A stretch of DNA of 64,000 bases, from contig BDIU01000004.1 of the NCBI GenBank assembly GCA_002118135.1, positions 1 to 64,000 of the forward strand. Direction: 5' to 3'. Source of the DNA: Trebouxia sp. TZW2008. Taxonomy: Eukaryota; Chlorophyta; Trebouxiophyceae; Trebouxiales; Trebouxiaceae. Below are positions 35,527-48,919 of the stretch, in pieces (position 1 is the stretch's first letter; the number at the start of each line of letters is the position of its first letter). A model generated the notes under the pieces. That model did no database searches. It was given only the letters and a program-made list of their open reading frames with translations, and had not been told where the DNA came from. The translations under genes and the position numbers were made by a program.

Positions 35527-38500
35527 ATGCAGACAAAGTCTATACAGACAGACTCGACTGCCCTGGTTCCGGAAACCGCCAGGATCACTTCTAGCGCACC
35601 ACCATCCGCAATGAGCTGGAATGACTGCTTGAGCCTCGATACCGAAGGGCTGTCCCAAAAGCTGAGTTCGCTATGGATGCTGGTGTCGGAGCTCGACGCT
35701 GGTCGTTGCAGAACTGTCGGAGCGCACCAACTCAGCGCCCTGTTAGAAAATCTCGAAGCTCTACAGAACCGTGCCTTGCTGGACAATCTTGGATGCCATT
35801 TTGTTCAACGACTGCTCTCGTACGGTATGAACGAGCAGATTATTTTGCCGCTGCGCGTACGCTGGCAGCACTACTTGTCACCGCCAAGGCATGCTACTGT
35901 GCATCGAGTCTCAAACGTCAAGTTGGCAATGCAATACAGACATCTGCGTGCAGGCCTCAGCGCTGACTACCTCAACGCAACTTCAGTTCTCTCGAGACCA
36001 CTTATATGCTGGTTTGCGTCAAACGGCTGCACCAAGACGTGCAGCAGACTCTTGGCAGCTCACGTCAATCCGGACGTCAGGGAGCTGAACTTCACAGAGG
36101 GCAACCCCACGGCGTTGTTGATGGCAGCTGCAGGCGGGTTTCCCGACACCGTGCAAGCACTGATAGAGGGAGGAGCTGACATTCAGCTCGCTGATGACTT
36201 TGGCACTACAGCCATACATGCAGCAGCAGCCAGTCCTGGCACTGGGGATCACACACAGGCAGCTGTCCTGGCCAGGCTACTGCAACATCCTGCTGCACAT
36301 CACGTGTTGCACAGGGCAAACGCCAAAGGATCGTCACCCATCGCCTGTGCAGCAGCGGCAGGCTACACCACCTGCGTCAAGCTTCTGCTGAAGGCTTCTG
36401 ATCCTGAGCTGCGGCCACAGCTTGCTGCCCAGGCGCTGCCCCATGCTGCACTGCCTGGTCACCTTGAGGTGATTGAGGTGCTCTTGAACGAAGGCACTTC
36501 AGGGACTCCAGAACCACGAGATCCAGACAAAGTTTGCTGTGCTCTTGAGGTCAGTCCGCCCAGCAGTAATCGCACAACACATGTACATTTATGCCCTGCA
36601 CTCAACACAGTATGGCAAGACAATTGCACTTGCCAAAGGTGTCAGCAATCACAGAACGCACCCTGCACTCAACACTGTATGGCAAGACAAAGGTGCCAGT
36701 CATCCAACAGCAAGTCCTACAATCAATACTGTGCTCTGAGATCAAGGTGTCAGCAATCACACAAAACATTCTGCACTCCACTCTGTATGGCAAGACAAAG
36801 GTGTCAGCAATCACTCAACACACCCTGCACTCATCACTGCATGGCAAGACAAAGGTGTCAGCAATCACTCAACACACCCTGCAGTCATCACTGTATGGCA
36901 AGACGAAGGTGTCAGCAATCACACAACACACCTTGCGCTCAATTCTGTATGGCACGACAAAGGTGCCAGGCCTCCAACAGCACATCCTGCAGTTGGAGCG
37001 CAATGATTGGTTCCCAGTCGCAATGTCTGTAAGAATGTTCTCAGATCCTCATGTCACGAAGTTGCTGTGTGCTCAGGTGGCGGCGGAAAATGGGCATGTT
37101 GGCTGTGTGACACTCATGCTGAGAAGTTGCCCCCAGCAAAACGATCTCAACAAGGCAGTCCTAGCAGCAGCTGGCAATGGGCATGAGCATGCAATGCTTG
37201 TGCTGCTGGATGCAGGTAGGCTGCTGTTCTTGAGCAAGAAACGCTGTAGCGACGTCTTTGCTTCTGGCTGATTGCTGGCGCACACTGCCTGCTGACTATC
37301 AGCTCATGTCAATCCCTTAGAGGATTGCAGTGGCAGTGCTGTCAAGCTGCAGCACACCGGCATGCATGGCATGTCAATGCCGAGTTTTGATGCAGCGCTT
37401 GTCGTAATGCATCTGTTTGCAGCCCCAATGATGCTCAATTTCTGAAGCAAGAACTATTGAACTGCATGTGTTGTTAACTTCAGAAGATGCAGGTTACACG
37501 GCTGTCTGTATCAAGCTGGACTAGTTTTCAAAAGCGATGCCAGCATGCACAGCATGGACATGCTGGCCTGACAACACAGACTTTGGGCCACACGTACATG
37601 GCACTTGAGCCGCTACTTGTACTAATTGTCGCTTCTTAAGCTGATATGAACACAGCTATCCACCATGTCCGTCGCCTCGACTGTGAAATTGTGATCTGAC
37701 ATTTTTCATGATTTCATGTGTTTATGTTTTTTGTGATCTCATGTATTTCACAGTTCCATTTATCAAATTTGTAAATGCAGGCGCTGAAGTCCACCGAACC
37801 AGTAAACTCGTCGACCACCCCTACATATGGCACCACACCCCTCTCATGGCCGCAGCCAGCGGTGGCCACCGCTGTTGTATGCAGCAGCTTCTAGCTAGAG
37901 GAGCGGACACAGCACACCTTGATAGTAACGGCACCAACGCTTTGATGGCAGCCGCTGAAAAGGGCTACACTGAATGTGTGGAGGTTTTGGCCACAGCTGG
38001 GGCGGCTGTGGACAGTCAGGATAACCGAGGCATGACTGCCTTGATGTTGGCGGCCGCTGCTGGGCATGCTTTGGTGGTTCAAACGCTCATTGAGCTTGGC
38101 GCTGCGGTTGAGAGGCTGCCTCTTCAGGTGCTTCACTTTAGAAAAGGCTTTCTAAAGGCTCTTTGTGTATACCTGTTTGCCGCCTGTCCTCATTGCCTCA
38201 ATGTCAATGACTGCTGCTGGGCATGCTTTGGTCGTTTGAACGCTCATTGATCTTGGCGCTGCTGTTGAGAGGCTGCTTCTTCAGGTGCTTCAGTCTTAAG
38301 TGTCCTTGTCTATACCTGTTTGCCGCCTGCCCTTATTGCCTCAATGTCAATGACCGCCGCTGGGCACGCTTTGTTAGCTCAAACGCTTGTTGAGCTTTTG
38401 GCTGCTGTTGAGAGGCTGCCTCTTCAGGTGCTTCACTTTGTAAAGTCTGTGTCTGTACCTGTTTGCTGCCTGTCCTGTTCGCCTTGATGTTGGTGGCCGC

Positions 38501-41071
38501 TGCTGGGCATGCTTTGGTTGCTTGAACGCTCATTAAACTCGGCGCTACTGTTGAGAGGCTGCCTCTTCAGGTGTTTCAGCCTTCAACAACGGCTGTGAAA
38601 ACTCGCATGGCTTTGACCTACACCTTCTACCTAGCATCCCAAAGCAAGCTACTGCTGTCACTTTCTGTCTTGAGATTTGGCTCACACCAAAGTGACATGT
38701 ATGTGCAGCACCAGCCTGCCTCCTGCATGCTTGCATGGCACATTGATGCATGCTTTTGAGGCTGATAGTAAGATGCCTACAGGGTATCAGACCATCTGCA
38801 CATTGCCTTGATGCCTTTGCGCATGGCTCCAGAACTTTTGCTTAGTGCTCCTTGTGTGACACATTCTGTCTGACACATTGTACAGCTGCTCAATGTGTAC
38901 TATTAGCTGCTAGAGGTCCAAACAGCACAGCTACTGTCCGCAGCTTCACAGACTGTTTCAGAAATATCTCAAAATTGTCCTATCCCCTTCATCTGGTGAG
39001 TTTTCTTTACTGAACCTCGAGCTGTCTGCTGTCACAGGATTCAAGTCCCTTGCTGGTGGCAGCAGCAGCAGGGCAGCATGATGCCATGGCAGCAATCCTG
39101 AATGGCACTGCCCAGATTGATGGTAGAGGCGTAAGCGGCACGACTGCCTTGATGGCAGTAGCTGGCCGTGGTTTCACCGAGTGTGTGCAGCTCCTCCTGG
39201 ATTGTGATGCTGGTGAGTATTTGTGTCCTGTCACAATCCCCGATGCATTCATGAAATGCATGTGTTATGTGGGAAGACAAGGCTCATTCCACTCGTCAAT
39301 GGCACCACTCAGATTGATGCTAGAGGTGCAAGCGGCACAACTGCCTTGATGGCAGTAGCTGGCCGTGGTTTTACCGAGTGTGTGCAGCTCCTTTTGGATT
39401 GTGATGCTGGTGAGTATTTGTGTCCTATCATAATCCCCGATGCATTCATGAATTGCATGTGTTGTCTGGGAAGACGAGGCTCATTCCAGTCGTCAATGGC
39501 ACCACTCAGATTGATGCTAGAGGTGCAAGCGGCACAACTGCCTTGATGGCAGTAGCTGGTTGCGATTTGACAGAATGTGTGCAGTTCCTTCTAGATTGTG
39601 GTGCTGGTCAGTACATGGCTCTTATCTCAATCCTCAATGCTTGCCATTGGGAAGATGAGTATTGTGGCCTATTTTCATTTTCAATGGCACCACACAGACT
39701 GATGCTAGAGGTGCAAGCGGCACAACTGCCTTGATGGCAGTAGCTGGTTGCAGTTTGACAGAGTGTGCGTGGTTCCTTCTGGATTGTGATGCTGGTCAGT
39801 ACATGGTCCTTATCTCAATCCCCAATGCATGACTTTAGGAAGATGAGTATTGTGGCCTGTTAAAATTCTCAATGGCACCATACAAATTGATGCTAGAGGT
39901 GCAAGCGGCACAACTGCCTTGAGGGCAATTGCTGCCTGTGTGTGCAGCTTCTTTTGGTTTGTGATGCTGGTGAGCGTTTGAGTCCTATCACAACCCGCAT
40001 GCATGACACGCGACTAGACTGTGATGCTGGTCAGTTTTTGTATGCTACAACCCAATTCCTGAAAGCGCGCTTTCTGTGTCTATATATTCAAGGAGTGCCA
40101 ACCCCGTGTCCATTTCAATCGTGAAAGCACAAGTGAATATCATCTATATCAAGGAAACAGAGATGGGATCTGGGTCTTGGCTTGCTTTGAGAGTGGAGTC
40201 CATGCACAAAATGTCTTGGACTCTGTGCACTGATGTGCAAGATTGACAAATGTGTCATGGACTGAAGCTGCAGTCAGCTCTGTGCTTCTGTATGAATGTT
40301 TCGAGTGCTTTGCCAATGCATGCATATTGAGACCGTATCAATACCCATATGTCTCTTGTGGCCAGGTCAAAGCATTTGCCTTGTTTTTGCCAAGGCAGCT
40401 TCAGCCTGATAATTTGGTGTGTTAATGCCTGTGTGTGCAATCACATGTTGGAATGCAAGCATGAGCAAGGTGTTGAAATTAACAATGCAAGCATGTGTCA
40501 TGCAGAAACTGCATGTGTGTATATGATCATATGCTGGAATGCAAGCATGTGCAAGGTGTTGCACTCAACAATGCAAGCATGTGTCATGCGGAGACTGCAT
40601 GTTTGTGTGTTGATGTGCTGGAATGCAAGCATGTGCAATATGTCGAACTCAACATTGCAAGCATGTGTCATGCAGATATGGATCTGTTAGATGATCAAGG
40701 CTGCTCAGCTCTGCATTGTGCTGTGAAAGCGCGACAGCTGGAGGTTATACAGCTTCTGCTGAAGCACGGCGCCGATGTTGACTCTGAGTAAGCTAGCACT
40801 TGAGTTCATTCAGTGGATCTGTACTTGAGTCAATTTGCCGTGAAAGCTGACTGTATTCCACAGCATTCATCTGAGGTGCAAGAGTTCAGCGTAGGATTTG
40901 AGTACAGGAAGCTAAACAAGTTGATGTCAGCTATCGTCTGCAATGCGTCTGTAGAAGCGTGTCTGAGTTTGTCCTGGGAGTCACTTGATGGTCTGAACAC
41001 GCATTCCGCGCTGTGTCATACAGCAGCTGTGTGTGTGCGTGCGTTCGTGCGTGCATGCGTGCGTGCGTGTG

Positions 41072-41110
<39 letters not shown>

Positions 41111-44100
41111 ATGCGTGCGTGCGTGCGTGTTGTTATATGCTTGCAGCAATGCATGCATGCATGTACTTCTAGAACGTACATCCAAGCCCTGGACTAAACT
41201 TCTCCTTGATCTGTTGCTGCTATCATAACACGTGCATGTCATGACGGTGCATTGTAGCGCAATAGACAAGGTGTGCTCATAGTTGATGAGATGGTAGTTG
41301 ATGATACTTGATGATGATAGATAATGGTAGTTGATAGTTGAGCATATTGTATCAAGCAAATTGTCTGCTGCAACTCCTTTCCCAAGCACATTGGTTGTTG
41401 CAGGTGTGTGCCAGAGCTTCTCATTGCTCTCAGCAGCAAGGAACCACTCAGTGGCAGCTTCTACATACGATTCATGATCAACAGATGTAACATGGTTTGC
41501 AGCAATGATGCCAGCACTTCTCAACCAGATTGGTTGTCGCAGGTGTGTGCCAGAGCTGTTCCTTGCTCTCAGCAGCAAAGGAACCACTCAGTGGCAGCTT
41601 CTGCAAATGGTTCATGCATCCCAGCTTGGTGTGCTTCTAGGGTCAGGCGACTTTGCTGCTTTGCCCATCGGCACTGCCCCTTCAGACATGGACCAGGTCA
41701 GTTCCTGTTGAAGTTGACTTCTTTTTTAGAACTCTGCTGCTTTGCCTTTAGGCTCAACACCTTCAGACATTGATCAGGTCAGCCTCTCATATAGCCCAAG
41801 TTGCTGTCGCTCAAGAATCAATAGCTTCTGCAGACAAGTTTGCTGCTTGACTTGTGGGGTCTGCCTGCTGCAGAAACTGCCAGGTCGCTCTCTCAAACTT
41901 GTTTGCTGTCATTCAAGGAATCTTCTGCAGGCAACTGTGCTGCTTTCTCTGTAGTGTCTACTTCTTATCACCATTTGCCAGGTGGCTTTCTCATGAACAT
42001 TGCTTTCTGGTCATTCAAGATTTATGAGCTTCTGCTTTGACATGCACCATTGATTAGGCAACCCGGGCTGCTGTATCCGATAATCAGTTGTGTCAAACTT
42101 GCCCCTGGTGAACTGAACCTGCATATCTGGAATATGATACCATTATGTTCAGAACTGCATTATTCCGCCTTGGGCTTTATCAAGGAGAGTGCACACAACA
42201 AATTTCAGCGTCATGAAACTGTATATTGTCTGTGAAAAGTCAGAGCGTGTGCCAGTTCAAGAATGGTCTGCATGTGATGTGTGTGTGTCTGCATACTTGC
42301 CTTCACGACCCTTGTACAAACAAGCTCTGAAGGGGGACATGTCATGATCTTGATGGATGTTGGGAGACCTTCATCAAGAACATCATGATTTCGTATGGTC
42401 TATGCAGGTACGGCATTCTCTGCAGCTTGTGAACTATGTTGTTGACTTTCGTGAATTGTTTTAGTTTTCAGACATGCATTTCACCAAGACTTTGGTGGTG
42501 TACGTAGGTGAGGCAGGTTGTGCAAATTGTGAACTACATCACAGCAGAATTAGATCCACATCAGCCTGAAGAGATCAGTCCTGGTGACGGGTGTGCCTTT
42601 GTTCAAGCTTTGACGTTTTGCTTGAAGGCAAAGCAGCAGCTATCACCTGCCACAAACCGGTAATTGCTCTTTTTCAGCACAAGACCGTCACATTCCTGCC
42701 TCTGTACGGTTGAATTGAACGCCATCTGGAGATTGCTCTTGGTCAGCACACCATCGTCCTGGTTTTGCTTTTGTACAGAATTGCTCATCAATTTGACGTC
42801 CAGACCATTCTGCAGTTGCTCATCTACGCCTTAATGATTATCTTGATCGTGCTTCAGTATGGGTTTATTCTTCTTTCATTCTGAACGTGTGCTGGACAGG
42901 CTCAGCAGGCCCAGCTAGGTATGTACTACAGCAATCAACTGTCTCCAATCAGTTTGGTCCTGTGCTAACCTAAAGCATTTGTATTGAGCATGAAGGGAAG
43001 TGAGTTTCTTATACATTGTTACTCTTCACGCTATTCAGTAATTGCCCTTGTTCAGTAATAAAAAACAAACCTTGTCCAGCAACAAACAACAAATGCATGA
43101 TTTGCAGGGCGCTGGTAAGCACAGTGACTCATCACTATTCCATACAGCAGCTTTGCAACATTGCAACGCGTATTTTGCAAGTTCTACAAATACCCAAAGA
43201 GCCAGAGTCACAAAGCTCCCAAGCAGCCAGATCAGTCATCAGCCAGTCCAAGAAAGAGAACAAGTCCACTCGCACATTGAAGAGACAGAATGCAATGCGC
43301 CATCCTTCCTTCAATGCTGATGCCGCTTTGAGCGATGCTGCTGATGTGCATTGGACCAAGCTGAGCGTCATTCTAAGCAGCGTTATGGCAGCAAGGGATG
43401 GTGCGAAGCTGAAGCCACAGAGTCAGGCAGCTGTGTCCAGAGTGCAGGAGCTATTGGCGTGTGCTGCCAAGCACCATGCTGTGGTGTTCAATGAAGCTGT
43501 TGAAGCTGCCTGCCAGTGAGTGACTTGACACGCTAAAACCTCTGAAATGTGAACTTAGTCAGCGATTGTGTTTGAGCCTCATTCTAAGCAGCGTTATGGC
43601 AGTGAGCTATTGTGTGAAGTTGAAGCCACAGAGCCAGGCGGCTGTGTCCAGAGTGCAGGAGCTGTTGGCATGTGTTGACAAGCACCATGCTGTGCCGTTC
43701 TATTGAAGCTGCCTGCCAGTGAGTAACTTGACACGCCAAAACCCCTGAAGTGTGAACTTAGTCAGCAATCATGTTGAGACCTTGTTTCAAGCATAATCGT
43801 CATGAAGGCGAGTGATTCTGTGAATCTCACACCACAGTGCCAGGCTGCTTTGTCCATAGTTGCTGGCACAGGTTGCCAAGCACCAAGCTGCAGTCTTCAG
43901 AAGCCGTTGGAACTGCCTGCCAGTAAGCCTTACTACCCTACCCTTTTCCAGTCACCATGAGTCATAATCGTGAGTCGCCATGAGTCATGTTCAAGAGTCG
44001 TGAATATCAATTGTACAGTGTTGGCATGTGTTGCCAAGCGCCATGCTGCAGTCCTCAGTGAAGCCATTGAAACTGCCTGCCAGTGAGTGACTTGGCATGT

Positions 44101-47100
44101 TTTGGTAACCATCATGTGTCACCTCCAGTGTCAGTGATACTTCTCTCTAGTATTCATCAACGTTGCAATCTTCAGCATGCGTGGTAAGGTTTCTTTTGTG
44201 ATTGAGCACTGTTTTTGCCTCTGAAGTTGTTTGATTTTGCACTTCAGCTTGTTTCTGCTTGTAGATCATGAGAGTCTGCTTGAGTGTCACCATCCACCAG
44301 ACAGCTCGTCAAATTCACACCTCACATGCAAAGATTTGCTGCAAAAGAATTTCAGCAACAGCGTTGCCTTTGATGCATTTTTTGAAGGTGTGCTTGGTTG
44401 TCATGACCCAGCGGACGTTCCCTTGACCCATGCAAGCGATGCATGCCACACTACTGGGTGTTGCAGAGCCAGTGCCAAGCAGGTCTGTGGTAGTTGGAGC
44501 TGGGCACTTTCTGTTGAAGGGCTGCCAAGTGGCAGCAACTGGCATCAAACTCCACATCCACTCACTCATAGACATAGTCTTCGGGATTGTGGGGTGCTGG
44601 AGAGCCAATGCCAAGCAGGTCTATGATAGTCGGAGCTGGGCACCTGTTGAAGGACTGTCGAGTGGCAGCAATTGGCATCAAACTCCACATCCACTCACTC
44701 ATAGACATAGTCTTCAGGATTGTGGGGTGCTGGAGAGCCAATGCCAAGCAGGTCTGTGATAGTTGGAGCTGGGCACCTGTCGAAGGACTGTCGAGTGGCA
44801 GCAACTGGCGTCAAACGCCATATGCACTCACTCTTAGTCCTCAGAATTGTGGGGTGCTGCAGGGTCAATGCCAAGCAGGCCTGTGTCATCTGGAGTTGGG
44901 CATTTGGGCTACTGAGTGCAGGCAATTGGCAATGAATGCTTCAAGGTTGTCATCAAACTTGTTCCTTTGGTGTTGCAGGGCAAATGCCAAGCAGGCCTGT
45001 GTTATCTGGAGTTGGACATTTGCTGTGGAGGGGCTATGGAGTGCAGGCAATTGGCAAGCAATGCTTCAAGGTCTTCATCAAACATGTTCCTTTGGTGTTG
45101 CAGGGCAAACGCCAAGCAGGCCTGTGTTATCTGGAGTTGGGCATTTGCTGTGGAAGGGCTGTTGAGTGCGAGCAATTGGCAAGGGCTGCTTCAAGGAGCC
45201 CTGCAGGCCCTGAGGCCCAGCCGTCACATGGCCATGTGGGTGCCACGGCATCACATGCTGGAAGACATGTGCCATGGATTTGTGTAAGACCTTCTTCCTA
45301 TCTTGGGATCATTTCGTGCGTAGTGTACTGATATGTTGACCACAATCCACATGTGCTATGCCCATGTGGGGGCCGCGGCATCACATGCTGGAGGACATGT
45401 GCCATGGCTTTGAGTAAGTGCGTGACCATTCCTTCTTGCAGGACAGTTCCATAGCCCCTACCACCTCCCTGATTACTGCTATGGTCACTTGCTTGATGTC
45501 TGAATGTGGGTGACTTGACATCACATGCTGGAAGACGTGTGTCATGGTTTTGTGTAAGCACACCATGCATTCCTGCAACAGTTTTGTGTGATTCTCATCA
45601 TATCCCTGACTGATGCTGCAGCTGTATGCTTGATGTCTCACTGCAAGTGACGCGACATCACATGCTGGAGGACATATGCCATGGCTTTGTGTAAGTACAG
45701 CAGAATTGCTTGCATTCTGGACTGCGGCAGCTTGTCATTCTTCTTGACCTCTTGTGGTGTGGACAAACCCCCGCAACGCTCAATGTGCACCTTGACAGCT
45801 TTCTGCTTCCATGCTGTGCATATGCTGCTGTAACATTTGCGTCATAAGCTACGATGGCCTTGAGCATTGTGTGACTGCATGTAAGAGCACAGACTGTAAC
45901 AAATCCCTTCAACTTGCACACTGTTGACCAGCTCACAGCTTCAGCTGAATTTTCTTGGTGACATTACACGGTGCGCATGCAGGGGAGGAACAGGCTTTGC
46001 CAGTGACATCTCAGCAGGACTGGAAGTTCAGTTTCTAAGTAAGCCACTGCCCCGCACCGCCCCGCCCTGCCCTGCCCTGCCCTGCCCTGCCCTCATTCTC
46101 CAATTCTCCTCTGCATGCGATGCTTACTTGTTTGTCATGTCATTGCCAAAAGTCAATGCTGCGTTTGTTCTCACTGGTGTAAAATTGCTGCATTGTGCAT
46201 GGCTGTGATGTAATTTCAAGTTGGCGTTGCAAAGTTCAGTCTGCATCAATTATGTATGTTCACAGCAGCTGTCTTGCAAGCAGTCTCTGCCTGCTATGAC
46301 AGCTTTCAACGTGCTGTAACTCCCAGCGACTGCAGTACATTGCTGGTGACATTCATACAAGACAAGCTTTCGGTCTTAGCAATGTCACTGCTTTCACCTT
46401 GGGCGTCCAAAGCAGCACAGAGCGTGAGGTGCATGCCAAAGTGTTCTTTGAGCTCTACAATGACTACAATGCTGTGAACAGTGCAAGGAGATCTCAATTA
46501 TGTTGTGTTGCACACCACTTTGACCACCTCGCAAAGCTGTGTGCATTGCTTGAACATCACCGACATTGTTAGTGGTTCCAATGCTGCGTTTGTGACAATG
46601 TCAATCACGACATGACACAGGATGCAATGTGCAGATGAGGGTGGGGTAGAGTCAGGGGTGCAAAGAGACTGGCTAAAAAGCATGATGGCTTCCATGCATG
46701 AACCCCAGATTTTGATTGGATCATCTCTGTCCATTTTTTCTTTTCTTTCAATCAGACAGGATGCAATATGCAGATGAGGGTGGGGTAGGGTCAGGGGTAC
46801 GCAGAGACTGGCTCAACAGCATGATGGCTTCTATGCTTGACCCCCAGACAGGGCTGTTTGAGTCTGCTGATGGGGGCCACACCTGGCAGCCCTACGCCTC
46901 GGCACATCTGCAGCAACAACACTTGGTGTACTTTGAAATGCTTGGTATGAGCTTGATCATCCCCAATCATGTTTGCATACCTTTCAGAGTGATTTGAGGG
47001 TTCATTTGCGCTGATACAAAGTGACTTTGGATAGAACTGTGTAGATGCATTGCTTCTGTATGCATCTAGCTGGGCTTCGAAAATTCCATCATGCAAATGA

Positions 47101-48863
47101 CGATGGTGATCACCTGTCTGTTGCACAAGACTGCTATAGGCATTACAGGCTGGGCTGTGCTGTGCTGTGCTGTGCTGTGCTGTGCTGTGCTGTGCTGTGC
47201 TGTGCTGTGCTGTGGCCTGCCCTGCCCCAGCCTGCTTTGCCCTGCTTTGCGCTGCGGTGTGCTACGCTATGCTGCGCTGTGCTGTGCTGCGCTGTGCTGT
47301 GCTGTGCTGCGCTGTGCTGTGCTGTAACAGTGTTGAGCGGATGCAGGGAGGGCAATGGGGTTGGCTATATTGCATGGAGAGGTGCTGCCAGGAGCGCACT
47401 TCTCACCCAACTTCCTGAAGGCTTTGCTGCAGCAGCCAGCAACCTTGGACGATCTGTCAGGCAACCCCCCAGTTCAAACCTTCCTCAGGCAGTTGTCAGC
47501 TGGCCAATTTAAGTACGTTCTGCAGCCTCCCCTGCACTGAGCTTGGAGTTGAGGCCAATCTTCAAGGCTGTTTACAGCTGTGTGATGAGCTGCATTTGAC
47601 CACATGCAAGTGCTTCTGCCCCATATTGCGACTTTTTTTGCATAGGATAGCTATGGTCTCAGCCGTTGCAACACATGCTTTGTCACGCTTTGCTTGCACC
47701 CAGCGCTTTCATGCCAGTAGCTACTTTGTGTCAAGGGCCCTGGATGGCAGCAGCAGCACAGAACAGAGTCACACGACTTGCACATGACATTATGTGTCTC
47801 TCACTTTCAGTTAGCTTTTACGACTTGCTCTAGGGTTTCCAACTGTAATCGGTGCTTATTCAATCTTGCTGTTGCGTTGCAGACCAGAGGAGCTGTGCCT
47901 GACCTTCAGCTGCAGCAATGGCTTGGGACCAGAAGCAGAGCTTGAACCTGGCGGCAGTCAAAAGGAAGTGAACAGCAGCAACTGGGAGTCATACTATCGC
48001 TTGCTGCTGGCCTTCAAGCTGCACAGAAGCATCCGAGATGAGGCGGAAGCTGTCAGGAAGGGGCTGAGGCACCTGGTGGATGACAGGACCATGCAACTTC
48101 TGCACAGGTCCACCTCAGCGCCGTTCAAAGTTTGAATTACTGCATTTTATGCATGCTGTCTGTGGTTCTTCCCGCTAACACTCATGCCATAAAGGAGCAT
48201 TTATGACGAGGTGTAAGCTGTCAGGAAGGAGCTGGTGCACCTGATGAATGACAGAACCATGCAGCTACTGCACACATTTGACTCAACGTCATTCAAAACT
48301 TGAATTCCTGCATTTGATGTGTGCTGTCTTTTGGGACCATGCAGCTGCTGCATAGGTGGGCTTTGGTGCCATCAAAAGGAATGTGCATGTTGTCTTTCTG
48401 TCTTCTTGCTGGCCGGGACTGCTTGGTTGCGGTCAATTGCTACTGTATGCACACAAGGATATTGACATCTGCTGATGTTTGGGTTTTGCATGCAGGCATG
48501 CCACACCCCAGATCATGGATCAGCTGCTGGCTGGTGAAGCAATAGTAAATCTAGCAGACTGGCAGGCGCACACACTGTACAAGCACTGCTCCCACAACCA
48601 CACAGCAGTACATTGGTTCTGGCAGCTGCTGTCTGGCTACAGCCAGGCTCAGCTGCAGGCCCTGCTGGCTTTTGTGACGTGTAGCCCCGTCCCCCCTGCA
48701 GGTAAATAAACGTCAGCAAGGCGTACACTGCCTGTTTTGTCTATTCAAGTTCTTGCTTGCTTGAGTGCTTGCCGGCTTGCTTGCTTGCTGAGCTCTGTCA
48801 CCTGCAATCCAGTTCCCCCTGTAGGCAAACGAATTGCTTGCACAGGCTGGCCTGCCTTGGTTG

Positions 48864-48919
<56 letters not shown>

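Noticed and set aside
36550..37032. Continuation of the first ankyrin exon as a 501-codon frame
   Set aside because: The frame after 36549 is a tandem array; a consensus donor at 36550 joins in phase to the next ankyrin exon at 37077, so the extension is treated as intron.
40788..40791. Stop codon TAA right after the ankyrin exon as end of a separate ankyrin gene
   Set aside because: The same bases form a strong donor (GA/GTAAGC) that joins in phase with 41543-41696; a one-gene model is preferred, though not proved.
40931..41587. 218-codon minus-strand frame rich in THAR repeats
   Set aside because: Produced by the GCGT microsatellite; no start context, no family, antisense to the HACE1-like gene intron.
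47045..47512. Cys/Ala/Val-rich frame merging into HECT sequence
   Set aside because: The first two thirds is the CTGTG pentanucleotide array; only the part from 47347 is a real HECT exon, in its own frame after an acceptor.
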